DNA of 21,315 bases from positions 1-21,315 of the forward strand of contig CALBST010000458.1 of assembly GCA_937967425.1 (NCBI GenBank), written 5' to 3'. Source of the DNA: an uncultured Caulobacteraceae bacterium. Lineage in GTDB: Bacteria; Pseudomonadota; Alphaproteobacteria; Caulobacterales; TH1-2. Shown piece by piece: positions 7,790 through 14,452 of the stretch. The notes below the pieces were generated by a model. It made no database searches and had not been told where the DNA came from. It saw only the letters and a program-made list of their open reading frames with translations. Position numbers and translations under genes: made by a program. Every line of letters starts with the position of its first letter. The first letter of the stretch is position 1.

Positions 7790-8716
7790 CTGGCGGGAAA
7801 TGAACCCATCTGCGCCCGCCACGCGATGTTGGCAACCGAGCATTTCTCGCCGAAACGTGACATCTATGGCGCTTGGATGTTCCGCACTGGCTGCGCGGCT
7901 TTGCAATCCGACTAGGAGATTGGCACGCCCGGTCGTACGCTTTGCGCTATGGATAACGCCACTCTTAGCCTGATCTTCGACCGTCTTCAGAACGGCCACC
8001 TGCGTGCTGGATGGGCGCACACAGATTACGCCGAAATCCAAACAATCGGCGACGGGATTGATTTATGGGCCCGCCGCGTCGATGCGGCTCTTAATGTCGG
8101 CCTTTGGGCTCTTCTCCCTCAACCGATTGCCGGTCATGCCTAACGACGACGCATGCAGGTCACTGTCTTAAAGTCAATCGCTCGATACTGAAGCCGCGAC
8201 CGTCTTACTCGCTCGATTGCGGTCAGTGGCTTAGCGCCAGCAGCAACGGCGCGGTTTCGCCGACAACGGTCACTCTCGTCACCGCAAGGCCACCCTATGA
8301 ACGGACCGGCGACGACGGCCATCCGATCCGAACCCAGAGATTGTCGAGGCCAGCGACGCCAACCTAGCAAAGAATGCCGCCAGGACGAATGACGAGGTCA
8401 TTGGCCCGTGCTGCTATCGCTGCAACGTTTGGCGCCAGATTGAACACCAACGCGATTGTTCTCGGAAGGCACCATAGGAATCTGGATCAGGTAAGGGAAG
8501 TCCTCGCCGGGCTCGGGGGCGACTAAAGTAACGGGCGAGGAGGAAAGCCGCACTCCGGGCTGCGGCGCGGTCTCGAACGCGGTCCAAGGGGCCAAACTGA
8601 CCAAGCCGATCCGCGCTAAGGCTTGACCGATGTCATTGCCCGTTCGAGGCAAATGGGCGTGAAGTTGCGACATTGACGACATTCGCGCCGCCGCCTAACT
8701 TTCGCGGATCAGTGTC
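7790..8716. other. 927-bp stretch without a recognisable gene
   Basis: No reading frame here has family-like motifs. A 64-codon plus-strand frame (7949-8143) and a 94-codon minus-strand frame (8398-8682, with a hydrophobic PYLIQIPM stretch) are open, but neither has a convincing ribosome site or recognisable domain, and chance open frames of this size are expected at this GC content. Position suggests the scar where the trb genes were lost and the fluoride operon joined. The promoter of the fluoride operon should lie near its right end. Confidence 0.5.
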
Positions 8717-8768
8717 CAAGGGGATGGAGTCCCCCAAAACCGCCCCTCAAAGGCTGATGACTCCTACC
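8717..8768 (+). promoter_or_regulatory. Fluoride riboswitch (crcB motif) aptamer
   Basis: The sequence contains all conserved blocks of the crcB RNA motif in order: GGGGATGGAGTCCCCC (8720-8735; short stem with ATGGAGT loop), AAAACCGCC (8736-8744), and AGGCTGATGACTCCTACC (8751-8768). This class binds Mg2+-coordinated fluoride and turns on fluoride-export genes. It lies about 100 bases before the first start codon of an operon with two crcB genes, which confirms the call independently. Confidence 0.95.
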
Positions 8769-8787
8769 GCGTAGAGCGCGGTGGGAG
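8761..8787 (+). promoter_or_regulatory. Riboswitch expression-platform hairpins
   Basis: CTCCTACCGCG (8761-8771) can pair with CGCGGTGGGAG (8777-8787) in an 11-bp stem with one T.G wobble and a 5-base loop. Its 5' strand is the 3' conserved strand of the aptamer, so hairpin and fluoride-bound aptamer should exclude each other. Further hairpins follow: CCCGCCG/CGGCGGG (8796-8812) and CCGGT/ACCGG just before the GGAGG ribosome site (8860-8864). No T-run follows any of them, so control of translation or a Rho-dependent mechanism is more likely than an intrinsic terminator. Confidence 0.55.
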
Positions 8788-8869
8788 CAGCCATGCCCGC
8801 CGCAACGGCGGGAGCACCCCTCGCCGATCTTTTCAGCCCGGTCTTGAAACCGGAATGCCGGAGGCGAGC

Positions 8870-9043
8870 GTGACTGAAGTTTGGACCGCCGCGGAATTTT
8901 GGCTGGGCTTGTCCGTCATCACGACACTGCTTTCGATGCTCCCGCCCGACCCGCAGCATCCACGCGTCCTCACCCAGCGCATCGCGGAACTGGCCGATCA
9001 TGCTGCGCTCGGCGCCATTGTCCCGAAAAGAGGAGCGTCATGA
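8870..9043 (+). CDS. Small hypothetical protein, first gene of fluoride operon
   Basis: A 57-residue protein starting at GTG8870 with a strong GGAGG site five bases upstream (8860-8864), directly behind the riboswitch. It has one hydrophobic segment (AAEFWLGLSVITTLLSML, residues 7-24) and a soluble tail with TQRIAELADHAALGAIV. Its TGA overlaps the ATG of the next gene (ATGA), implying translational coupling. I do not recognise a family. It may be a real small membrane protein or a leader peptide passing riboswitch control on to the next gene. Confidence 0.5.
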   Translation: MTEVWTAAEFWLGLSVITTLLSMLPPDPQHPRVLTQRIAELADHAALGAIVPKRGAS

Positions 9044-9324
9044 ACGACCAGCAATTCGAAATCATCAAGCTGCACAAGCTCTGGGCCGACCGCTTCACGA
9101 TCGTGTGGCAGATCATCGCCGTCAGCGTCATCGCCGGCATCTATTTCCTGCTCGATCAGATGGGCGCCACGCCGATGGAGAAGACCGATGCGCTCATTCT
9201 CTTGGCCGCGATCGTGATCGTCAGCGCGGTTTGGCAGGCGGCCGGTCTTGCAATCGCGCGTATCCATATGATCGTGCGCGGCCTGAACCTCGACAGCTCG
9301 TCCCAATCGCGGCGTGCGGGCTAA
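9040..9324 (+). CDS. Small two-TM membrane protein of fluoride operon
   Basis: A 94-residue protein. ATG9040 has AGGAG four bases upstream (9031-9035) and overlaps the preceding stop. Two membrane segments are visible: FTIVWQIIAVSVIAGIYFLL (residues 19-38) and ALILLAAIVIVSAVWQAAGLA (51-71), with a charged connecting loop and a polar C-terminus (LNLDSSSQSRRAG). The stop codon is one base from the crcB start. I do not recognise the family. Position in a riboswitch-controlled operon suggests a role in fluoride tolerance, perhaps as a channel partner; this is inference only. Confidence 0.75.
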   Translation: MNDQQFEIIKLHKLWADRFTIVWQIIAVSVIAGIYFLLDQMGATPMEKTDALILLAAIVIVSAVWQAAGLAIARIHMIVRGLNLDSSSQSRRAG

Positions 9325-9325
9325 C

Positions 9326-9721
9326 ATGACCGAGACGCTTTCCAGCCTCTTATGGGTAACGCTTGGCGCGGCCATTGGCGGTCCTTTGCGCTTTTTCCTC
9401 TCCGGATTTGTCGGACGCCGTATCGGCGAGACGTTTCCTTGGGGCACGTTCGCCGTGAACGTCTCCGGCGCTTTTATTATCGGCGCCTTTGGCGCGTTCG
9501 CGCTGACGCGCGGTTTGACAAGCGCTTCGGCGCCTTGGCTCTTTTTCGTAACCGGCGTGCTCGGAAGCTACACGACCGTCTCGTCCTTCAGTTTACAAAC
9601 GCTCGCGCTGGTACGCGACGGTGAGCGCCTTCCCGCCTTGGCCAATGCCGGCCTGTCGCTCGGCGCGTGTGTCGTCTCCGCGGCGGCTGGCTTTGCGCTG
9701 GCTTCCATGATGGTGCGCTAG
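9326..9721 (+). CDS. crcB: CrcB/Fluc fluoride channel subunit (first copy)
   Basis: A 131-residue four-TM Fluc channel that lets fluoride leave the cell. Family signatures: GGPLRFFLSGFVG, FPWGTFAVNVSGAF with the pore Asn45, and GVLGSYTTVSSFS (78-89). The conserved Phe-box, normally F-S-x-F-S, here reads V85-S-S-F88-S, so one of two pore phenylalanines is replaced by Val. The second crcB copy keeps both. Fluc channels are dual-topology dimers; two adjacent paralogues usually form a heterodimer, so this subunit may supply one working pore face. ATG9326 starts one base after the previous stop. Length is normal. Confidence 0.95.
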   Translation: MTETLSSLLWVTLGAAIGGPLRFFLSGFVGRRIGETFPWGTFAVNVSGAFIIGAFGAFALTRGLTSASAPWLFFVTGVLGSYTTVSSFSLQTLALVRDGERLPALANAGLSLGACVVSAAAGFALASMMVR

Positions 9722-9722
9722 C

Positions 9723-10574
9723 ATGGACGGCGCCCAGGACAGCAAAGCGGAACCAGAAGTCGCCGCCGCAAGCGCATGGCGCGCACGTTTACGCGCCGAG
9801 GCGCCGCTCTATGCCGCCATCGCCGCCGGCAGCATCATTGGCAGCGTACTGCGCTGGTTGGTGAGCCTGGCCGCGCCGCTCCTGCTTGGCGCGAACTTTC
9901 CCTGGGGCACGCTGATCGAGAACGTCAGCGGCTCCTTCGCGATTGGTTTGATCGCCGGTCTGACCGGACCGGACGGACGCTTGTTCGTCGGGCCGCTCAC
10001 CCGACAATTTTTGATGACCGGGTTGTGCGGCGGCTACACGACCTTCTCGATGTTCAGCTTCGAAATGCTCGGCTTTCTACACGCAGCGGAATGGGGCCTC
10101 GCCGCGCTTTACGTGAGCGTTTCGATTCTGACCTGGATGGGCGCCGTCTGGGCTGGCGACGCCCTCGCGCGGCGCCACAACCGGCTTGATCCAAACGTGC
10201 GCGCTCGCGGCCTCTCAAAGGAGAAAGACATGCAAATCCCAAAGGACGCACAATTGCTGCGCATCTATCTCGGCGAGAGCAAACAATATCAGGGCAAACC
10301 GCTCCATGAAGCGATCGTACTCAAGGCGCGCGAAATGCACATTGCCGGCGCCACCGTGCTGCGCGGCGGCCTGGGCTTTGGCCATTCAAGCAGATTGCAC
10401 ACGGCCAAGATCCTGCGTCTGTCCGACGATCTGCCGCTCGTGATCGAGATTGTCGACAGCCAGGACAAGATCACGGCGCTCCTGAAGGAGGTCTCTCCGA
10501 TGATGGCGGCCCGCGGGCTCGTCACCCTCGAAAAGGTGCAGGTGCTGCAATACGGCCCGAACGGGAACGCGTGA
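9723..10574 (+). CDS. crcB: CrcB/Fluc fluoride channel fused to DUF190 (PII-like) domain
   Basis: A 283-residue fusion. Residues about 28-155 are a second Fluc channel: NFPWGTLIENVSGSF (Asn67) and GLCGGYTTFSMFSFEM with both Phe-box residues (F108, F111). Residues 170-283 are a complete DUF190 domain (AQLLRIYLGESKQYQGKPLH, then VLRGGLGFGHSS, LPLVIEIVDSQDKI, TLEKVQVLQY), a PII-like small-ligand fold often encoded beside crcB. The join, RGLSKEKDM, is the translation of an intact ribosome site plus ATG. The polar N-terminal 25 residues are unusual for Fluc. The frame is continuous and the gene starts one base after the first crcB. Whether DUF190 gates or senses is unknown. Confidence 0.9.
   Translation: MDGAQDSKAEPEVAAASAWRARLRAEAPLYAAIAAGSIIGSVLRWLVSLAAPLLLGANFPWGTLIENVSGSFAIGLIAGLTGPDGRLFVGPLTRQFLMTGLCGGYTTFSMFSFEMLGFLHAAEWGLAALYVSVSILTWMGAVWAGDALARRHNRLDPNVRARGLSKEKDMQIPKDAQLLRIYLGESKQYQGKPLHEAIVLKAREMHIAGATVLRGGLGFGHSSRLHTAKILRLSDDLPLVIEIVDSQDKITALLKEVSPMMAARGLVTLEKVQVLQYGPNGNA
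10217..10232 (+). promoter_or_regulatory. Internal ribosome site and start for a stand-alone DUF190 protein
   Basis: Inside the fused gene, AAAGGAG (10217-10223) lies six bases before an in-frame ATG (10230-10232) that matches the normal start of DUF190 proteins (MQIPKDAQLLRIY). This is better than the ribosome sites of most genes in the operon. A separate 114-residue DUF190 protein ending at 10574 may therefore be made alongside the fusion. Confidence 0.55.
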
Positions 10575-10575
10575 C

Positions 10576-11808
10576 GTGACAGCGCAAAACCAAGCAAGCT
10601 CTCCGGGCGCATCCCACCTCAAGATTCCGCCCACAGTCTGGGCGCTTGGGCTGGTGAGCTTCTTCATGGATGTGTCTTCTGAAAGCATCCACGCGCTCTT
10701 GCCGCTCTTTCTCACTGGCACGCTTGGCGCCAGCGTCGCGCTCGTCGGACTGATTGACGGCGTGGCCGAGGCGACCGCCTCTATCTCGAAAGTCTTTTCA
10801 GGCTATCTCTCGGACCGCTTCGGCCGGCGCAAACCGCTTATCCTGTTTGGCTATGCGCTTGGCGCTCTGACCAAACCGCTCTTCGCCATCGCGACCGCGC
10901 CATCGCTTGTATTCGGCGCGCGCTTCGCCGATCGCATTGGCAAAGGCCTGCGCGGCGCGCCGCGAGATGCGCTCGTCGCGGACGTTACGCCGGAGCCGAT
11001 CCGCGGCCGCGCTTATGGCTTGCGCCAAGCGCTCGACACGGCGGGCGCATTTGCAGGCCCGCTCCTTGCGATCGGCTTGATGTGGCTGTTCGCCGACAAC
11101 ATGCGCGCGGTCTTCTGGGTCGCTGTTATTCCAGCCGCGCTCGCCGTGCTGTGCGTGCTGATCGGCGTGGAGGATCGCGGCGTTCCCGCAGAAGCACGCG
11201 AGGCGCGCCCGCCAATACGCTTCAAGGATCTGCGCGGACTCGATGGCGCCTTCTGGGCCGTCGTCGCCGTCGGCGTTGTCTTCACGCTGGCGCGCTTCAG
11301 CGAAGCCTTCCTGATCTTGCGCGCCTCAGATCAGGGCTTGCCTCTGGCGCTGGCGCCGCTCGTTCTTGTCGTGATGAATATCGTCTACGCTGTCGGCGCC
11401 TATCCTGCCGGCGCATTGTCCGACAAGGTTCCGGCGCAGTTCATTCTCGTCGCCGGGCTTGCCGCTTTGATCGGCTCGGACTTGGCGCTCGCTTTCGCAC
11501 CCGGTCTCGCTGGCGCGTTCGCCGGTATCATCCTGTGGGGCGTTCACATGGCGCTCACCCAAGGCCTTTTCGCCAAGCTCGTCGCCGCGCGCGCGCCGCG
11601 GACGCTGCGCGGATCGGCCTTCGGCGTTTTCAACCTGGTGACGGGGATCGCGATGCTGCTTGCCAGCGTGATCGCTGGACTGCTGTGGGATCGCATCGGG
11701 CCCGGCGCAACCTTCGTCGCCGGCGCGGGCTTTGCGACGCTTGCCGGCGCTCTCCTGCTGTTGGCGGTTAGGAACGGCGGGCTGTCCAAGGCCCAAGGCG
11801 CCCTTTAA
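10576..11808 (+). CDS. MFS transporter of fluoride operon
   Basis: A 410-residue major facilitator superfamily protein with about 12 hydrophobic segments. The loop 2-3 motif A is clear: GYLSDRFGRRKP (76-87); DRIGKGLRGAPRDALVADVT is the characteristic loop 4-5 signature of its subfamily, and a related GALSDKVPAQ loop marks the second half. Start is GTG10576, one base after the CrcB-DUF190 stop. Substrate cannot be read from sequence. Lying inside a fluoride-riboswitch operon, it may export fluoride-related or co-toxic anions. Length is normal and there is no damage. Confidence 0.85.
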   Translation: MTAQNQASSPGASHLKIPPTVWALGLVSFFMDVSSESIHALLPLFLTGTLGASVALVGLIDGVAEATASISKVFSGYLSDRFGRRKPLILFGYALGALTKPLFAIATAPSLVFGARFADRIGKGLRGAPRDALVADVTPEPIRGRAYGLRQALDTAGAFAGPLLAIGLMWLFADNMRAVFWVAVIPAALAVLCVLIGVEDRGVPAEAREARPPIRFKDLRGLDGAFWAVVAVGVVFTLARFSEAFLILRASDQGLPLALAPLVLVVMNIVYAVGAYPAGALSDKVPAQFILVAGLAALIGSDLALAFAPGLAGAFAGIILWGVHMALTQGLFAKLVAARAPRTLRGSAFGVFNLVTGIAMLLASVIAGLLWDRIGPGATFVAGAGFATLAGALLLLAVRNGGLSKAQGAL

Positions 11809-11835
11809 CATGATCGCTTCGTCATATCGGGCCAA

Positions 11836-12636
11836 ATGACTTCCTCTCCAACAGCTCACCGCAGCTTGGCCGGCGCATTCGGCGCCGGAGCTGGCGTCGG
11901 CGCTCTTGGCGGTCTGATCGGTCTTGGCGGCGCCGAATTCCGTCTGCCGCTGCTGATCTCGCTCTTCCGCTTTCCGCCGCTGGAGGCGGTCATCATCAAC
12001 AAGGCGATGAGCCTTGTCGTGGTCGCCGCCGCGCTCGTGTTCCGCACGCGCACGATCCCCCTCTTAGAGATCGCCGACCATTGGAGCATCGTGGCGAACC
12101 TGCTCGCCGGCAGCCTGGTCGGCGCCTGGCTGGGCGCCGGTCTCGCCGTGCGCATGACATCGCGCATGCTTTATCGCGTGATCGCAATCATGCTTGTGCT
12201 GATGGCGGCGGCGCTGCTGTTCGCGCATGGCCTCACATCGCACGCCGCGCTTGCGCAAGGACCGTGGCTAGTCACGTTCGGACTGGCGGCGGGACTAGCG
12301 ATCGGCATGGTGGCGGCGCTGATGGGCGTCGCCGGCGGCGAATTGCTGATCCCCACGATCGTGCTGCTGTTCGGCGCCGACATCCGTCTTGCAGGCTCTC
12401 TCTCGCTCGCCATCAGCCTGCCGACGATGCTGGTGGCCTTTGCGCGCTACAGCCAGGACAAGAGCTTCGTGGTGCTTCGTACCCACAGCCGCTTCGTTTT
12501 GCTTCTTGCCATCGGCTCCATTGTCGGCGCTTTCTTGGGCGGCATGTTGCTCGGACTGGTTTCAAGCAATGTGCTCATTCCGCTCCTCGCCGCAATTCTT
12601 CTAATCTCTGCGGTGAAAGTCTGGCGTCACGACTGA
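11836..12636 (+). CDS. TSUP/TauE-SafE family membrane exporter
   Basis: A 266-residue membrane protein with seven or eight hydrophobic helices and the duplicated glycine-rich signature of the TSUP family: LGGLIGLGGAEFRLPLL (residues 23-39) and ALMGVAGGELLIPTIVLL (160-177). Members move sulfite, sulfoacetate and other small anions across the inner membrane. It follows the MFS gene after 27 bases with no terminator, so it probably shares the riboswitch transcript and ends the operon. No ribosome site is obvious at ATG11836. Substrate unknown; the context suggests an anion linked to fluoride stress. Confidence 0.85.
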   Translation: MTSSPTAHRSLAGAFGAGAGVGALGGLIGLGGAEFRLPLLISLFRFPPLEAVIINKAMSLVVVAAALVFRTRTIPLLEIADHWSIVANLLAGSLVGAWLGAGLAVRMTSRMLYRVIAIMLVLMAAALLFAHGLTSHAALAQGPWLVTFGLAAGLAIGMVAALMGVAGGELLIPTIVLLFGADIRLAGSLSLAISLPTMLVAFARYSQDKSFVVLRTHSRFVLLLAIGSIVGAFLGGMLLGLVSSNVLIPLLAAILLISAVKVWRHD

Positions 12637-12857
12637 AAAGACGCGACGCCGTTTGTTCGGGCTCGATGTGAAGGCCGTCTGCCATCGTGCTCGGCGGCGT
12701 CAAGGCGCGCTTTCGCTTTTCACCCTGACGCCGCCTGCGCGCGATGGCCTCCTGAAGGTGTCGGGACGCAGGGCTTTGTCTTTGGTCATCGGCGACGTGC
12801 GCCTCCGGCGCGGGCCGAACACAGGGCTAGAATGGCGCCGCGTGGGAAACTTTCAGC

Positions 12858-12882
12858 GGAACCATTCCCACGCCGAGGCGTT
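12858..12882 (+). promoter_or_regulatory. EcfG-type general stress promoter
   Basis: GGAAC (12858-12862), 16 bases, then CGTT (12879-12882) is a perfect match to the sigma-EcfG consensus GGAAC-N16/17-CGTT of alphaproteobacteria. It lies 34 bases before the response regulator start. A 9-bp inverted repeat GCGTGGGAA/TTCCCACGC (12840-12848, 12865-12873) surrounds the -35 element and could be a repressor site or a chance overlap. No other sequence noticed in the window matches this promoter consensus. Confidence 0.75.
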
Positions 12883-12916
12883 GCGCCCACTACGGCCTCG
12901 TCCGTTGGGGGATGCA

Positions 12917-13345
12917 ATGAATGCGGCGCGCCATGACTCCGGCCCGGACATCAAAACCGCGCCGCGAACGGTTCTCGTTGTCGAAGATGAAGTCCTCATC
13001 CGCTTGGCGACGGCGGAATATCTCCGCGAGTGCGGCTTCACAGTGTATGAGGCTGGCAACGTCGACGAGGCGCAAGCTATCTTCGCAGCCGCGCTGCCGG
13101 TCGACATCGTTTTCAGCGATGTTCAAATGCCTAGCGAGTTGGACGGGTTCGGATTGGCGCGCTGGGTGCGCGCGACTCATCCGGGCGTACCCATCATTTT
13201 GACCTCAGGCGTTGCGCGACTGGCGGCGGATGCGGCCGACCTCTGCGATCAGGCGCCTTTCGTAGAGAAGCCTTATGACCATCGCGCAATCGCAGAGTGC
13301 ATTCGCGTACTGCTGGCGACGCGCGAAAGCGCTGGCGAGCGCTAA
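12917..13345 (+). CDS. Single-domain response regulator (REC only)
   Basis: A 142-residue receiver-domain protein with no output domain. Acidic pocket E23-D24-E25 (VLVVEDEVL), phosphoacceptor D68 (IVFSDVQMP), conserved Ser/Thr in ILTSG and K118 (FVEKPYD). ATG12917 has GGGGGA just upstream; upstream codons in frame look non-coding. Single-domain regulators of this kind (VVEDEVLIR) are common in alphaproteobacterial stress signalling, and the EcfG-type promoter places this one in the general stress regulon. No cognate kinase lies next to it; the FixL-like kinase at 19.4-20.5 kb has its own regulator. Confidence 0.9.
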   Translation: MNAARHDSGPDIKTAPRTVLVVEDEVLIRLATAEYLRECGFTVYEAGNVDEAQAIFAAALPVDIVFSDVQMPSELDGFGLARWVRATHPGVPIILTSGVARLAADAADLCDQAPFVEKPYDHRAIAECIRVLLATRESAGER

Positions 13346-13402
13346 CCATGTGATGGTTCATTGCTGCGCCGATATATATCGTGGCCGGAATGATACATTG
13401 GA

Positions 13403-13729
13403 CTATGTATGCGCTCGTGGTCCGAAGAGGATCACACCCGTACCGACCAGGCATATCGCCGCGCCAATGATATCCCAGCGGTCGGGCCGAACGCCCTCAA
13501 TGAGCCAAAGCCATGCTATGGCTGCTGCGATGTAGATGCCGCCATACGCGGCGTAGCTTCGGCCAGCATATTCGACATGCACGAGCGTCAGCAAATATGC
13601 GAACAACGTCAGCGACGCGACGCCGGGAATGATCCAGAACGGCGACTTGCCATGCCTCAACCACGCCCAAAACGCAAAACATCCTGCGATCTCAGCGACT
13701 GCAGCCCCGACGAAAGCCCAAACCCACAT
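13403..13729 (-). CDS. ynfA: YnfA/UPF0060 family small membrane protein
   Basis: A 108-residue protein with four TM helices and clear family motifs: [35 protein letters not shown] and [18 protein letters not shown]. YnfA proteins resemble small multidrug resistance transporters. Its start overlaps the end of the MerF-like gene by 73 bases on the same strand in another frame, so the two are probably co-transcribed from the MerR-type promoter. GAGGGAGA lies about 11 bases upstream of ATG13729. Length is normal for the family. Confidence 0.9.
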   Translation of the reverse strand: MWVWAFVGAAVAEIAGCFAFWAWLRHGKSPFWIIPGVASLTLFAYLLTLVHVEYAGRSYAAYGGIYIAAAIAWLWLIEGVRPDRWDIIGAAICLVGTGVILFGPRAHT

Positions 13730-13977
13730 GGCCCAATTTTCTCCCTCACCTCGCAGATTGGCCTGTCCGCCTTGCGCCTACGGCACAGAATGAACACGAT
13801 CAGCAATCCTACAGTGGTGCCCGCACCCAGCCCAAAGCAAGCAATCTCGCCCCGGTCCAGCCCAAGGAGCAAAGCGCCTCCGCCTGCAAGGCCGCCAGCG
13901 CCAAGCAAAGGCAGGAAGGGCGGAAGACAGCACGCCAAACAGGCACGCCCAGAACCCAAGACAAACCGTTTCTTCAT
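13657..13977 (-). CDS. MerF-like small di-cysteine membrane protein
   Basis: A 106-residue protein. After a short basic start it has [18 protein letters not shown] (residues 13-30), a vicinal CC pair followed by Pro at a TM edge as in MerF/MerT mercury carriers, then a second TM ([14 protein letters not shown], 51-64) ending in CRRRK. Residues 75-106 are polar and overlap the ynfA start out of frame, so the tail may be an extension of a shorter ancestor. ATG13977 has GGAG about 8 bases upstream. It is divergent from a MerR-family gene across a palindromic operator, the normal layout for metal carriers. Metal specificity is not readable; annotation by pattern only. Confidence 0.6.
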   Translation of the reverse strand: MKKRFVLGSGRACLACCLPPFLPLLGAGGLAGGGALLLGLDRGEIACFGLGAGTTVGLLIVFILCRRRKADRPICEVREKIGPCGFGLSSGLQSLRSQDVLRFGRG

Positions 13978-14012
13978 GATGCGCTCCGCAGCTGACGCTC
14001 TTCGTGCTAGGA

Positions 14013-14029
14013 CCTCAAGCCACTTGAGG
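14013..14029. promoter_or_regulatory. MerR-family operator between divergent genes
   Basis: CCTCAAG-CCA-CTTGAGG is a perfect 7+7 palindrome of the kind bound by MerR/SoxR-family dimers. Read leftward, it sits between TTGCTC (-35-like) and TAGCAC (weak -10-like) with a 19-base spacer, the lengthened spacing that MerR activators correct. It would drive the MerF-like and ynfA genes and lies 8 bases before the regulator start. Confidence 0.6.
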
Positions 14030-14037
14030 AGCAAGGC

Positions 14038-14395
14038 ATGGCGACGAGCTTGACAATCGGAGACGCCGCCCGCCGCAGCGGGTGCTCGGTTGCGACCATC
14101 CGTTATTACGAGGAAATCGGCTTAATCCGCTCAGCAGATAGAAGCGCAAGCGGCCGGCGCGTTTTCGCGCGGCCTGATATAGAGCGCCTGCAACTTATTC
14201 GGCGCTTACGCTCGATGGAGTTCGGCATACACACCATTTAGAGATTTGCTGGCCGCCATGAGTTCGACGAATTTACGCCTTGACGTTCGCGATATCGTCG
14301 CCGCGCAACTCGCGGTCGTTCATGCCGGACGAAACGAGATTGACGCGCTGAAACGGACACTGGCCGGGATCGCCGGGAGTTGTTCAACTCTCTGA
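14038..14395 (+). pseudogene. MerR-family regulator, frameshifted
   Basis: The N-terminal HTH is intact: LTIGDAARRSGCSVATIRYY (residues 5-24), then EEIGLI and GRRVFARPDIERLQLIRRLR. The frame stops at a TAG after EFGIHTI (stop ending 14241). Skipping one T at about 14238-14240 restores the family sequence directly: RDLLAAMS, LDVRDIVAAQLAVVHAGRN, EIDALKRTLAGIAGSC, to TGA at 14393-14395. A single-base insertion is the simplest reading. The restored protein of about 118 residues is also short at the C-terminus, where the metal-binding cysteines usually sit; one Cys remains (AGSC). GAGGAG lies six bases before ATG14038. The stopped 67-residue form keeps the DNA-binding part but loses the dimer helix. 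Confidence 0.8.
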
Positions 14396-14429
14396 GCCAG
14401 CGGGCCCCGGCCTAAGTGCATGGAGCATC

Positions 14430-14452
14430 TCGGGCGCGCCTGAAGCGCCCGA
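14430..14452 (+). terminator. Hairpin after the MerR-family gene
   Basis: TCGGGCGC (14430-14437) pairs with GCGCCCGA (14445-14452) over a 7-base loop, 35 bases after the restored regulator stop. No T-run follows, so terminator function is uncertain. The 14396-14659 gap holds nothing else that I can recognise. Confidence 0.35.

Noticed and set aside
8398..8682. 94-codon minus-strand frame in the 7790-8716 gap
   Set aside because: It has no good ribosome site or recognised domain; length is within chance for this base composition. It is mentioned only in the gap entry.
8761..8812. Intrinsic terminator as riboswitch expression platform
   Set aside because: The hairpins are strong but none is followed by a T-run, so intrinsic termination is not supported.
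13370..13381. Perfect palindrome CGATATATATCG and nearby AACCAT/ATGGTT hairpin between the response regulator and ynfA
   Set aside because: They are short, without a T-run or known binding consensus; possibly weak transcription ends of the convergent genes, but not supportable.
14013..14029. SoxR site
   Set aside because: The half-sites equal those of SoxR boxes, but the spacer is 3 rather than 4 bases and the adjacent regulator is not recognisably SoxR, so it is called only a MerR-family operator.
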